This document shows, piece by piece, positions 15,442 through 24,118 of a DNA stretch of 38,285 bases. This DNA comes from Anaerolineae bacterium. Its GTDB lineage: Bacteria; Chloroflexota; Anaerolineae; Aggregatilineales; Phototrophicaceae. The stretch is from NCBI GenBank assembly GCA_022820125.1, contig JAJEGA010000102.1:1-38285 (forward strand), written 5' to 3'. A program made the position numbers and the translations under genes. The notes beneath the pieces are model-generated. The model did not search any database, was not told the origin of the DNA, and was given only the letters and a program-made list of their open reading frames with translations. Within the stretch, counting starts at the first letter, position 1; each line of letters opens with the position of its first letter.

Positions 15442-16356
15442 TCAGCCCTTCAAGCCGCTGGTCAAGCCGCCGCTGACCAGAAAGCGCTGCAGGAAAATAT
15501 ACAAGATGATGACGGGCACGACCGCCATCACCGACGCCGCCATCAATTCAGCCCAGGCTGTGCCCTGCTCTTGATCAAAGACACTTAAGCCCAGTTGAAT
15601 CGTTTTCAGGCTGTCTTCCTTCACCACAACGAGGGGCCAGAGGAAATCGTTCCAGGACCACAAAAAGGCGAAGAGCGCCATGGTGCCCATAACTGGTTTG
15701 GAATTGGGAATCAGGATGCGCCAGTAAACGCCAATCCGCGAGCAGCCGTCGACGATCGCCGCCTCCTCAATCTCTTTGGGGAAGCTCAGGTAAAACTGAC
15801 GGAAAAGGAAGACGCCGAAGACGGAAACAAAGTTGGGAAACATGACGCCGCCCAGCGTATTGATGAGACCGGTGCCGCCCTGCCCCAGGATATTGTTGCC
15901 GCCCGCCAGCGGAAAGGCGCGGATCAGCAGGAAGACCGGAATGATCAGCACTTCGAAGGGCACCATCATCGTGGTCAAAAGCGCGAAGAAGATTACGGTC
16001 TTGCCGCGGAAGCGCAGACGGGCGAAGACATAACCCGCCATCGAGCCAAGCAGCACCTGCGAGGCCACCGCCACCGCCGTCACCAGAACGGTATTGGCGA
16101 AAATCCGCGGCATATTGGTTTGTTCGAAGGCGTCGGTGTAATTCTGCAAGTCCAGTTCCTGCGGAATCCAGCGAATCGTATCGCCGAAGATCTCGCGATC
16201 CGGCTTGACTGAAGTCGATACCATCCAGACGAAGGGCATGATCATCACGACCGCGCCAATGGCGAGAAAGATATAGGTCAGCAGCAGCGGCAAGCGCGCT
16301 TCTCGCATGGTGAAGGTTTCATGCCGACTGCTCTGCGTTGATAAGCCCGCCGCCAT
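15442..16356 (-). CDS. Carbohydrate ABC transporter permease, MalG type
   Basis: This inner-membrane subunit of a CUT1-family sugar importer has 304 residues and about six transmembrane helices. The cytoplasmic EAA loop (EEAAIVDGCSRIGVYWRILIP) docks the ATPase. It follows the MalF-type gene with a 2-bp gap and has its own AAGGGG site inside that gene's end, so the two are translated together. It is the last gene of the binding protein-MalF-MalG set at 15442-18846. No ATPase gene is present; many such systems share one MsmK/UgpC-type ATPase. Confidence 0.95.
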   Translation of the reverse strand: MAAGLSTQSSRHETFTMREARLPLLLTYIFLAIGAVVMIMPFVWMVSTSVKPDREIFGDTIRWIPQELDLQNYTDAFEQTNMPRIFANTVLVTAVAVASQVLLGSMAGYVFARLRFRGKTVIFFALLTTMMVPFEVLIIPVFLLIRAFPLAGGNNILGQGGTGLINTLGGVMFPNFVSVFGVFLFRQFYLSFPKEIEEAAIVDGCSRIGVYWRILIPNSKPVMGTMALFAFLWSWNDFLWPLVVVKEDSLKTIQLGLSVFDQEQGTAWAELMAASVMAVVPVIILYIFLQRFLVSGGLTSGLKG

Positions 16357-16358
16357 GA

Positions 16359-17297
16359 TTAGGCCCCTTGCCGGTCGCGCAAGACGCGGAAGCTGATCAT
16401 CGTGAGCACGAGCACGATCAGCAGCATCACCACCGAGATGGCGGCGCCGCGCCCAAAACGCAGGTAGCCAAAGACGTTTTGATAAACTTCCCAGACCATC
16501 GTATTCGTGCGATTGAAGGGACCGCCCTGCGTCAGCATGAAGATGAGACCGAAATTGCGGAAGATGCTGATGGTGAAGGTGACAACGACAAACAAGATAA
16601 CCGGGCGCAGCAGCGGCACGGTGATGAGCAGGAAGTTTTGCAGCGCGTTGGCGCCATCGACGCGAGCCGCTTCAATGATATCGCGCGGGATGTCTTGCAA
16701 GCCGGCGAGGAAGATGACCATGTTGCTGCCGATGCTGCCCCAGATCGTCACGATTACCAGGCTGATCAGCGCCAGGTTGGGGTCGTTCAGCCAGTTCTGC
16801 GGCGGGATGCCGACTGTGCCCAGCAAGTGATTCAGCAAGCCGTGCTGCGGGCTGTAAATCCAGCGCCAGATCATCGCCGAGACAACCACCGAGCTGACCA
16901 CGGGCAGGTAATAGAGGGTGCGAAGGAACACGCGCCCGCGGATGGACTGGTTGAGCAGCTTGGCGATGACCAGCGCGAGCGCCGTGCCGATCGGAACCGC
17001 CTCGATGGTAAAGAGCAGCGTGTTGAAGATCGACTGGCGCACGGTCGAATTGGTGAAAACGTAGCTGTAGTTTTTGAGCCCGTAAAAGCGCGGCGGCTCA
17101 AAGAGCTCATAGCGGGTGAAGCTCAAGTATAGATTGTAGAAAACTGGCCAAATTTTCAGCGCCGCCAGCAGCGCCACCGGCAGCAGCAGAAAGAGCAAGG
17201 CGACAAATGCCTGGCTATTCATCACCTGGTAAATGCGCTGCCGCCAATCGACGGGCGCTGAATCGGTCAGCGGCGATCTCTTTAGCGCTACGCTCAT
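16359..17297 (-). CDS. Carbohydrate ABC transporter permease, MalF type
   Basis: This partner permease of the same CUT1 importer has 312 residues, an N-terminal helix near residues 31-55 and further helices after it. The EAA loop reads EAARVDGANALQNFLLITVP. It lies between the Tat-type binding protein gene (251 bp upstream, with hairpin repeats between) and the MalG-type gene (2 bp downstream). The ribosome site is weak (GAGAAA). The transported sugar cannot be deduced. Confidence 0.95.
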   Translation of the reverse strand: MSVALKRSPLTDSAPVDWRQRIYQVMNSQAFVALLFLLLPVALLAALKIWPVFYNLYLSFTRYELFEPPRFYGLKNYSYVFTNSTVRQSIFNTLLFTIEAVPIGTALALVIAKLLNQSIRGRVFLRTLYYLPVVSSVVVSAMIWRWIYSPQHGLLNHLLGTVGIPPQNWLNDPNLALISLVIVTIWGSIGSNMVIFLAGLQDIPRDIIEAARVDGANALQNFLLITVPLLRPVILFVVVTFTISIFRNFGLIFMLTQGGPFNRTNTMVWEVYQNVFGYLRFGRGAAISVVMLLIVLVLTMISFRVLRDRQGA

Positions 17298-17426
17298 TCG
17301 TTTCTCAGCCGATCAATGTTAGTCAAGCGGCAAGGCTATATTCGGGCGATTCTATACCAATAGCTTGATCGACAATTAGGAGCCAATTCGCTTCAATTCC
17401 AGCCTCCCCCCAATGCATTGGGTCGC

Positions 17427-17528
17427 GTAGACACTGACCGTCGGGGATTGAGGGGGGTAGACACAGCGGGTCAGTCGCCCGTGCAAATTGCGCTGCGGCC
17501 GGCGGGCGTCTCAGCGAGACGCACCTAC
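17427..17528. repeat. cluster of three GTAG-type repeat units
   Basis: GTAG at 17427 begins a degenerate unit. A second unit at 17457-17480 (GTAGACACAGCGGGTCAGTCGCCC-type) is the inverted form of the insert seen in the family A copy at 11766-11789. A third hairpin (GGGCGTCTC/GAGACGC, then CTAC) covers 17504-17528. The cluster lies between the binding protein and permease genes of one operon. Confidence 0.65.
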
Positions 17529-17547
17529 AGTTTGCGCGCTGGGCGCG

Positions 17548-18846
17548 TTATTCGTCGGCGAGTATTTCGTTGATGGCGCTGGTTGCGTCCGCCAAGGCAT
17601 CAGCCGGCGCCTTAATGCCGCTGAGCGCCTGCTCCAGTTCGGCGGCGATCGGGCGGAAGAGCGCAATCAGGTTATGATGCTGCGGGAAGGTGCGCGCGTA
17701 GACCGCCGACTCCAGGACGATTTTGTGCTTCTCGGACATGTACTCGGCGTCCAGCAGCGACAGCCGCGGCGGCGTGTTGTTGTTTGATGCTGAATACACT
17801 TCGAGCATGTCCTGCCGCGTCATGAAGCGGAGCAAACCCCAAGAGGCGGCTGCGTCGCTCGTCTGCGATGAGACGAAGAATTTGTTCACCCAGGAGTGCG
17901 TCGCCTGCACATTGCCGGTCAGCGGAAGGGTTGGGTAGATCGTCTCTTGCTCATCGGGCGCGTACAGATTGATCACGCGCTCCATATCCGCGCTGGAAAG
18001 CTGCATTGCCGCGTTGCGCCCGGCGAGGACATTGAGGTCGCCTTGCGGGTCTAAGCCCGGATACGAGGTCACTTCGTGCTCTTGCACCAGCGCCACCAGG
18101 AATTCCAGCGCCTCAAGCGCTTTCGGCTGGTCGAGCGCGCAGGCAGTCAGATCATCGCTGAGGAACTGGCCATCAGCCATGTGCACCCACATCAGGAAGG
18201 GCTGCCAATCGCGCTGCCAGTTGCCGCTGGCGTCGGAGAAGTGATAGCCCTCGACATCAAAGGCATCGCCGTCGCGCACTGTGGTCGCCTGCGCCACCGC
18301 GAGGAATTCGTCCCAGGTGGTCGGCGGATCGTCGAAGCCGGCTTCCGCCAGCATCTCTTTGTTGTACCAGAGCGTGCGCAGATCTTGACGGTAGGGCACG
18401 GCGACGATATTGCCGCGAATGGTCACATCGGCTTGCAGCCCGGCGGGGAAATCGTCCCAATCCCATTCTTCGTCCGCATTGATGAAGTCATTGAGCGGCA
18501 CCGCCCAATTGCGGCGCGCCATCTGCGGCGCCCAAACCGCGCCACCCTGGAAGACATCTGGCGTGACGCCCGAGGCGAAGGCGGTCGTCATCTCTTCGTT
18601 ATAGCGGCCCCAGTTCGTCCAATTGACGGTGACGCTGGCGCCGGGATTCTCTTCCATGAAGCGGGGGATGATCGTTTCTTCAAAGGCGGTCTGCACCGGA
18701 TCGCTCCAGTCCACCATCGCCAGCGAGAACTGGCCCGCGTCCGCCTGCGCGGCAATCGGCCGCACGCCGATTAGCGCGACGCTTGCCACCGTACTCGACG
18801 CGGCTGCAATCCGCAGAAAATCGCGCCGTGATAGTTTTCCAGCCAT
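17548..18846 (-). CDS. Sugar ABC transporter substrate-binding protein, family 1, Tat-exported
   Basis: This is an extracellular binding protein of the SBP_bac_1 fold (432 residues) that delivers a sugar to the two permeases encoded just downstream. The N-terminus carries a twin-arginine signal (SRRDFL at residues 6-11, then a hydrophobic stretch and an AQA cleavage region), so it is probably exported folded. AAAGG lies five bases before ATG. The spacing to the MalF-type gene is 251 bp and contains three hairpin repeats, which could lower permease expression relative to the binding protein. The ligand is unknown. Confidence 0.93.
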   Translation of the reverse strand: MAGKLSRRDFLRIAAASSTVASVALIGVRPIAAQADAGQFSLAMVDWSDPVQTAFEETIIPRFMEENPGASVTVNWTNWGRYNEEMTTAFASGVTPDVFQGGAVWAPQMARRNWAVPLNDFINADEEWDWDDFPAGLQADVTIRGNIVAVPYRQDLRTLWYNKEMLAEAGFDDPPTTWDEFLAVAQATTVRDGDAFDVEGYHFSDASGNWQRDWQPFLMWVHMADGQFLSDDLTACALDQPKALEALEFLVALVQEHEVTSYPGLDPQGDLNVLAGRNAAMQLSSADMERVINLYAPDEQETIYPTLPLTGNVQATHSWVNKFFVSSQTSDAAASWGLLRFMTRQDMLEVYSASNNNTPPRLSLLDAEYMSEKHKIVLESAVYARTFPQHHNLIALFRPIAAELEQALSGIKAPADALADATSAINEILADE

Positions 18847-18993
18847 GAGACCTTTCTCCCTCTGTTAAGCTATGTGAGTTTGCGGAATCTAACGCTGCGC
18901 CCCGATTTTACCGCAGACGGCGGCATTCGCCTACTGTTGCGTATAGGCTGACAGCCGCCCGCCCGGCGCGCAAATATCGTCGGATGAGCGCCA

Positions 18994-20199
18994 TCAGCCG
19001 AGCGCCGACTTCAGCGCCGTCGCCGCCGCTTCTTCCGCCTCATGCACTCTCAAGACCCGATCGCGGATGTCCGCGCGCAGGTCGGCGACTTCCGCGTTGC
19101 TGAGGGGGAAATCCGCCTCCGCCTCCGCCTTCAGCGCTTCCAGCTTATCATAGCAAGCGCTGATATCGCCCAAGCGCGCGGCGCCGCTCTCGATGAACAG
19201 CTCGGTTTTACGGTCGATCGCAGCGCGGGCTTCCCCCAGCATCGGCGCTTCTGGCGGCAAGAGGCTATTAAGCAGGTTCCGCCAGGCGTCGCCGGCTTCG
19301 CGGTAGGTTGCCGCCGCATCGTTTAAGGCGGTCGCTTTTAGCGCCTGCGCCGCCTCATCGAGGAAATCGGCGTAAACATCGCGCTCCGCTTGAACCGTCT
19401 TGCCAAAGGCGGGACCAAGAAAGGTGTAAGAACTGATCAGGACAGCCAGCAGCGGGCGGCCAGTCGCATACTCGCGCGCCCAACTGCCCTTGCTCTTCTT
19501 CGCCAGCATATCCGCCCAGTGCTGCAGCGCGCTTAAGCCGAAGTTCTTGGCTGAGCCTTTAGGCGGCTTCTCGGTCATCAGCTTGACGCAGTCCTCAAGA
19601 CCGAGGCGGATTGCCTCAGCGAGCTGGCTCTCGTCCGGCGCGCCGAGCAAGATCAAGCCATGTCGGTCCTTCTTGACGCGCGCCCTCGCCGCATCCAGAT
19701 CGTCCGTGCTGACGGTCAAGCCGACTCGGCTGCGATCCGAGATATAAGCCTCGCCCTGGTCTTGCTCATAGCCGTAGATGACCAAGGGCATCGTATACCA
19801 GTTGGCTTCGTCATAAGGCAAGGCGTTATAGGGCAGCAGGGCGCCGTCCGGGCTGGCGATGACGGCGTAACCCTCGTCCAGCGCGTCAATGAGGTTCTTT
19901 CGTCCTTTGTCCGCGCTTGTGCTGCGCCGCAGGTCTCGCGGGATTTTCAAGCGTTCGAAAATGCGCTCCATCGGGTCGAATGTGTTGCGCGTCAACAAGT
20001 TGACTTGGGGATCGTAGCCCTTGTAGTGAAAGGTGAAGTAGCCGAAGGTCACGCCGCCGCTGATGCCGAGCAGCATCGCTTCGCTGTATGGCGCCCCGCT
20101 ATGCGGCGCTTTCGCCCCCTGATAATCCAAGGCGTTGCGGATGGCGGCGGTATCCCAATAGCGTCCTTCAAACTGCGTATAATTGGCAAGTGTGGGCAT
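18994..20199 (-). CDS. BtrH N-terminal domain/DUF4872-type protein
   Basis: A 401-residue cytoplasmic protein resembling the family named after butirosin biosynthesis protein BtrH, with a DUF4872-like C-terminal part. The segment SEAMLLGISGGVTFGYF (about residues 43-59) is the family hallmark. BtrH itself is an acyltransferase releasing a product from a carrier protein. As I remember the family, a cysteine-containing motif is usual near the N-terminus. Here the equivalent stretch is YWDTAAIRNAL, with no cysteine, so catalysis by the known route is doubtful. I chose the ATG at 20199, with GGAGAAAG upstream; the longer frame runs into repeats. No carrier protein or peptide synthetase gene is nearby, and the function is unknown. 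Confidence 0.7.
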   Translation of the reverse strand: MPTLANYTQFEGRYWDTAAIRNALDYQGAKAPHSGAPYSEAMLLGISGGVTFGYFTFHYKGYDPQVNLLTRNTFDPMERIFERLKIPRDLRRSTSADKGRKNLIDALDEGYAVIASPDGALLPYNALPYDEANWYTMPLVIYGYEQDQGEAYISDRSRVGLTVSTDDLDAARARVKKDRHGLILLGAPDESQLAEAIRLGLEDCVKLMTEKPPKGSAKNFGLSALQHWADMLAKKSKGSWAREYATGRPLLAVLISSYTFLGPAFGKTVQAERDVYADFLDEAAQALKATALNDAAATYREAGDAWRNLLNSLLPPEAPMLGEARAAIDRKTELFIESGAARLGDISACYDKLEALKAEAEADFPLSNAEVADLRADIRDRVLRVHEAEEAAATALKSALG

Positions 20200-20299
20200 G
20201 AGTTGGCGCTTTCTCCAATTGCAATGGCAATGAGCATAGTTTACAGCAGGAATGTCGATCGCCGTAGAATCTGCGACATAGTCTGCTGTTTGGGCGGGC

Positions 20300-20361
20300 G
20301 GGCGACCCAATGGGCAGCCCCTACAGTTTGCGTTTTGGCGGGCGGAAGGCAGCCCCCGCAG
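20300..20361 (-). repeat. two GTAG-type hairpins in tandem, about 40-bp period
   Basis: The unit at 20300-20324 (GGGCGACCC...GGGCAGCCC, then CTAC) is followed by a degenerate unit at 20340-20361, joined by a GTTTGCGTTTTGGC spacer very like that of the five-unit array at 27611-27807. Confidence 0.7.
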
Positions 20362-20491
20362 TTTTTGACAGAACGAGCGCGTCGGCTTGCGGCTGATTTC
20401 TCGCAGTTGAAGCTGCCCGCACTTGAGATATGTTTCGTCGGCGATATTCTTCAGCATATCGAATGGGCTTGCAGCCGCTGAATGTGAGCGA

Positions 20492-21721
20492 ATGAAACAT
20501 CGATTGGGGCGAAAGCCACTCTATTACGGTTGGATCATCGCGCTGGCGCTGGCGATCACTGAAACCGTTTCCTACGGCGTGCTCTTTTATGCCTTTCCCG
20601 TCTTCATCGCGCCGATGGAAGCGGAATTTGGCTGGTCGCGCGGGGCGTTATCGGGCGCTTTCTCCTTGTCGCTGCTCATCACCGGCTTGGTTGCCCTGCC
20701 CGTCGGTTACTGGCTGGACAAGCGGGGCGCTCGTTTGCTGATGACGGCTGGGTCAATCGGCGCGACGGTCATGGTCTTGTTGTGGTCGCAGGTGACCAGT
20801 TTCGCGGGATTCGTCGCGGTCATGGCGCTGATGGGATTCTTCGGCGCGGCGATTTTGTACGAGCCCGCCTTTGCGGTGATCGCGACCTGGTTCGCGCATA
20901 AACGTGGCGCAGCCATGGCGATCGTGACTTTCATCGCCGGTTTCGCCAGTACGATATTCACGCCATTGTCGCATGCGCTGCTGGAGGCGGTTGGCTGGCG
21001 CGGGGCGATTCTGACGCTGGCGATCATTCTGGGCGCCGTCACGATACCATTGCATGCGATTTTTCTGCGCCGCAGGCCCGCTGATCTAGGACTGGAAACT
21101 GACGGCGAGGCGAGCGCGGGGGCGGCGGGTAAAAGCCCAGTCGTCAACTTAAGAGCAGTGCTGCGCTCTCGTTATTTCTGGCTGCTGACCATGGCATTCT
21201 CGTTGTCGACCTTGAGCATCTCGGCTGTGCGCATCCATTTCATTCCGCTGCTGATCAGCGTCAATATACAGCCGGGGAGCGCGGCGCTGGCGAGCGGCGC
21301 CATCGGCGTGATGCAGGTTGTCGGCCGTATGATCTTCGCCCCGGTAGAACGGCGCTATTCCAGCCGGACGATGGCGATTGGCGTTTTTGCGCTGCTGACA
21401 ATTTCGCTGACGATATTGCTTTTGGGCAGCGCGCCCTTCCTGATTGCGCTCTTCGTCGCGCTCTTTGGCATGGCGATCGGCACGCATACGCTGACGCGCC
21501 CGTTAATCGTCGCCGATACTTACGGCGCTGCGTTCTACGGCCGCATCAGCAGCACGATGGTCATTTTCCTGACGCTGACGGGCACCACATCGCCCTTCGC
21601 CGCGGGCTTGCTGTTTGACCTCTTCGGCTCCTACAATCCGATGCTGATTCTGGCAGCCGGATTCAGTTTGCTTTCCATTATTTTTATTTGGCTGTTGCCG
21701 AGAGACGGGCGGCAACGTTGA
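20492..21721 (+). CDS. Major facilitator superfamily transporter
   Basis: A 409-residue integral membrane transporter with about 12 helices. The N-terminal YYGWIIALALAITETVSYG and the FGWSRGALSGAFSLSLL segment are typical of the monocarboxylate and oxalate/formate-type MFS group. The loop between helices 2 and 3 (GYWLDKRGAR) is the MFS signature. I chose the ATG at 20492. The ribosome site is weak (GTGAG), and the frame extending to 20423 would overlap the repeat-containing leader of the divergent gene. The substrate is probably an organic acid but cannot be fixed from sequence. Confidence 0.88.
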   Translation: MKHRLGRKPLYYGWIIALALAITETVSYGVLFYAFPVFIAPMEAEFGWSRGALSGAFSLSLLITGLVALPVGYWLDKRGARLLMTAGSIGATVMVLLWSQVTSFAGFVAVMALMGFFGAAILYEPAFAVIATWFAHKRGAAMAIVTFIAGFASTIFTPLSHALLEAVGWRGAILTLAIILGAVTIPLHAIFLRRRPADLGLETDGEASAGAAGKSPVVNLRAVLRSRYFWLLTMAFSLSTLSISAVRIHFIPLLISVNIQPGSAALASGAIGVMQVVGRMIFAPVERRYSSRTMAIGVFALLTISLTILLLGSAPFLIALFVALFGMAIGTHTLTRPLIVADTYGAAFYGRISSTMVIFLTLTGTTSPFAAGLLFDLFGSYNPMLILAAGFSLLSIIFIWLLPRDGRQR

Positions 21722-21780
21722 CTGCCAACACGGCGAAAGGTCAAGCGGCAACTTCACCACAGAGGCATCAGAAGAAACAC

Positions 21781-21955
21781 AGAAGTAAACGCAAGCAAGT
21801 CATGCGAAAAAGGGCGATGCTAATCTGATTCGAGATCTGTAGGGGCGAGACTTGTCTCGCCCACTATGTCGCCATTGTAAATATGGGCGACTCAAGAGTC
21901 GCCCCTACGACGTTCCTTCATTATGTTGCATTACTTTATTGAACTTACTGAGAAC
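21781..21955 (+). repeat. composite MITE-like hairpin element, family B, copy 1
   Basis: An about 175-bp element found four times in the window. It begins with a CAAGTCATGCGAAAAAGGGC-type end and GATGCTAATCTGATT. It then has two inward-facing GTAG hairpins with GAGAC/GTCTC and GACTC/GAGTC stems, followed by CGACGTTCC, TGCATTACTTTATTGAACTTACTGAG. The two ends share an AAGTAAGTC-like inverted repeat. No open frame is present in it. It fills the 269-bp spacer between the MFS and PfkB genes. Confidence 0.85.
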
Positions 21956-21990
21956 ATCAAGGAATGGCCGGGCGGCCGGAGAAGCGACGA

Positions 21991-23085
21991 CTAATGCGTC
22001 TTCCAGCCGGCGGCGAGGCGCGCTTCAGTCGCTTGCCAGCTGCGGACGCCGGTTGTGGCATCGGGCGCTTCGATATTACAGGCGGCGACGGCGCAAGCCA
22101 TTCGCGCGCAGGCTTCTGGCGCCAGCCCGCGGATCAGCGCCGCCAGGAAACCGGCGTAGGCGGCGTCGCCCGCGCCCGTTGTGCCAGCCACATTGACCTG
22201 GAAAGCTGGATGCCAGGTTTCCGCGCCGACCCAATCGTCCGGCGCTTGCCCAAGGGCGGACAAGAAAGCCAGGCGCGAAATGTCTTGGGCGCAGCGCAGA
22301 TAAAGACCGCGCTCGCCCAATTTGAAGCCAGCGATTCCGGCGCCGAGCGCCAAAAGGTCGTCCGCGAGGCGCGCCAGATATGCGGCATTCAGCGCGTCGA
22401 ATAATCGGTCGCCCCAACGCTCGAGATCGCGGCGCCGCAGCATAAACATGATCTCTTCTATGCTGGGCAGAAATATGTCAATGTGGGGCAGGCAGCGCCT
22501 CAAGATCGCTTGCCAATCGGCGCGTCCGCTCGCGGAATCGGGGGGCGGCAGCGACATGTCAATACTGGCGACGACGCCCAGCGCTTTGACCGCGCGCAAG
22601 ACGTCCTCCAAGCCGGCGCCGCCATCAGCAAAGAGGCGCGGCAATAGCGTGGGATAACCCAGATGGAAGAGCTTGCAGCGCGCCGTCATCGCCAGGTCGA
22701 TATCCTCCAGCGTATAGTTGTTGTAGACGCCGGTGTGCGTCAGCAGGGTGCGGTCGTGGTTCTGTGGCTCGATAACGATGGTGTAGGGGCTCGCCTCGGC
22801 GGAGACGACGTGGATGTGGTCTCCGAGGCGCTGCCCGAATCCGCGCACGTAGTCGATGATGGCGCGCCCGACCCAGTCATCGCCGACAGCGGCTTGCAAA
22901 CCAACATTGACGCCGAGCCGATGCAGCGCCAGCCCGGTGTTGGACACGGCGCCGCCGGTCGAATACGATATGCGCCCAATTTCGAAGACTTTGCCCGCGT
23001 CTACAACTTGTTCCGGCTTCAGCGATGACATATCCGGCAGAATATCGAGCGCGATATGGCCCGCGACAATAACATCGTAGGGCAT
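21991..23085 (-). CDS. PfkB-family carbohydrate kinase
   Basis: This is an ATP-dependent sugar or nucleoside kinase of the ribokinase superfamily, with 364 residues. The first PfkB signature is the TGGAVSNTG region (43-51). The second is GTTGAGDAAYAGF, with GAGD at 304-307, where D307 is the catalytic base. Its ATG overlaps the TGA of the upstream secreted-protein gene by one base (TGATG), so translation is probably coupled. It is the last gene of the minus-strand cluster that begins with the exporter adaptor. The substrate is unknown. Coupling of a cytoplasmic kinase to a secreted protein is unusual. Confidence 0.92.
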   Translation of the reverse strand: MPYDVIVAGHIALDILPDMSSLKPEQVVDAGKVFEIGRISYSTGGAVSNTGLALHRLGVNVGLQAAVGDDWVGRAIIDYVRGFGQRLGDHIHVVSAEASPYTIVIEPQNHDRTLLTHTGVYNNYTLEDIDLAMTARCKLFHLGYPTLLPRLFADGGAGLEDVLRAVKALGVVASIDMSLPPPDSASGRADWQAILRRCLPHIDIFLPSIEEIMFMLRRRDLERWGDRLFDALNAAYLARLADDLLALGAGIAGFKLGERGLYLRCAQDISRLAFLSALGQAPDDWVGAETWHPAFQVNVAGTTGAGDAAYAGFLAALIRGLAPEACARMACAVAACNIEAPDATTGVRSWQATEARLAAGWKTH

Positions 23086-24086
23086 CAGCTTCCACTCAGA
23101 TCAGCCAAGCGGACGGAAGCCGATATGATGTCTCCGTTGACGGCGAAGCCCTTATGGTTGTTGGCGTAGAGCGAGACTGTCAGCACTTCCGCGTCGGGGG
23201 GCAGCGTGGGCAGATGATGCCACTCTCCATAGAGCCGCGCGAGCTTGACCCCGTCGACATACAAGTGGGCATGTCCCTCGCCAGGCACGGGCGCCTTATC
23301 GATGTTTTGCGGCGTAAAGGTGAAGTTGCTGGTTTGGAGTTGGATATTGTAGCTGCCATCGGCGAGCGCGTAGACTTCCAGATCGAGTGTTGGGGCAGCG
23401 AGCGGATCCAGGTTGATGACCCGACTGGGATCGTGCATTAGCTCGTCCAGCGTCGTATCGCGGTAGGGATTCGCGCCTTCAAGGATCGGCGTCCAATACA
23501 TATTGTAAGCCATGAAACATTCAAGATCGCCGCCCCATACTTCACGCTGGCCGATGACGAAGGAGTAGCGCCCAATCTGCCGTTCGGGGTGCCAGAGGGC
23601 GACGGTATAGGCGCCAGCCTGCGGGGCGCGGAAAAAGTCGTCATCGTAGTTCCAGAAATGGACGCGCCCGAAGGGTTCATAGAAATAAGCGGGGTCGGCG
23701 CCGAGCGCGACCATTCGCAAGCCCGCGCCAGCCGGAATGCGCAAGCCCGGTGGCAGCTCCGGCGGCCGATCGCCGGGCAAGCCCGGACCAATGACCGCCA
23801 TCAGCGGCGCATAAATGTCGTCTTCGTTTTCGTCGTTGGCTGGTATGCTCAAGCTTAGCAGAATAGATTGCCCGGCTTCGGCGTCAAAAGCAAAATAGTC
23901 GATATCCCAGCCGGGGTAGACGTTGCCGAAGTAGGCGTAAGAGATGGCCGGGTCCGGCACTTGCCAAGGCGCATCCGCCCTAAGATCGGCAAACTCGCAG
24001 AAGGGCTGATGCGCCGAGGTCACAGCCGGCAGCAAACATAGCGCCAAGCCAAGGACGGCGAGCGCCGCGCGGAAAGGTCCATTCAT
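23085..24086 (-). CDS. Secreted protein of unknown function with a GHAHLYVDG-type C-terminal domain
   Basis: A 333-residue exported protein that I cannot name. A signal peptide covers residues 1-25 (ending VTSAHQ). The middle contains a CEFADLRADAPWQV start, an acidic NDENEDD loop and a beta-rich region (VHFWNYDDDFF, YTVALWHPE) resembling pre-peptidase-like beta domains. The C-terminal part has GEGHAHLYVDGVKLARLYGEW and a VSLYANNHKGFAVNG segment, which I associate with periplasmic beta-sandwich domains found beside metal-related proteins. AAGAGG lies six bases before ATG. It follows the CRTAC1-like gene by 32 bp and overlaps the PfkB start by one base. Confidence 0.75.
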   Translation of the reverse strand: MNGPFRAALAVLGLALCLLPAVTSAHQPFCEFADLRADAPWQVPDPAISYAYFGNVYPGWDIDYFAFDAEAGQSILLSLSIPANDENEDDIYAPLMAVIGPGLPGDRPPELPPGLRIPAGAGLRMVALGADPAYFYEPFGRVHFWNYDDDFFRAPQAGAYTVALWHPERQIGRYSFVIGQREVWGGDLECFMAYNMYWTPILEGANPYRDTTLDELMHDPSRVINLDPLAAPTLDLEVYALADGSYNIQLQTSNFTFTPQNIDKAPVPGEGHAHLYVDGVKLARLYGEWHHLPTLPPDAEVLTVSLYANNHKGFAVNGDIISASVRLADLSGS

Positions 24087-24118
24087 CGTCTGCCTCTTTT
24101 CATGTCATTCGTCACACG

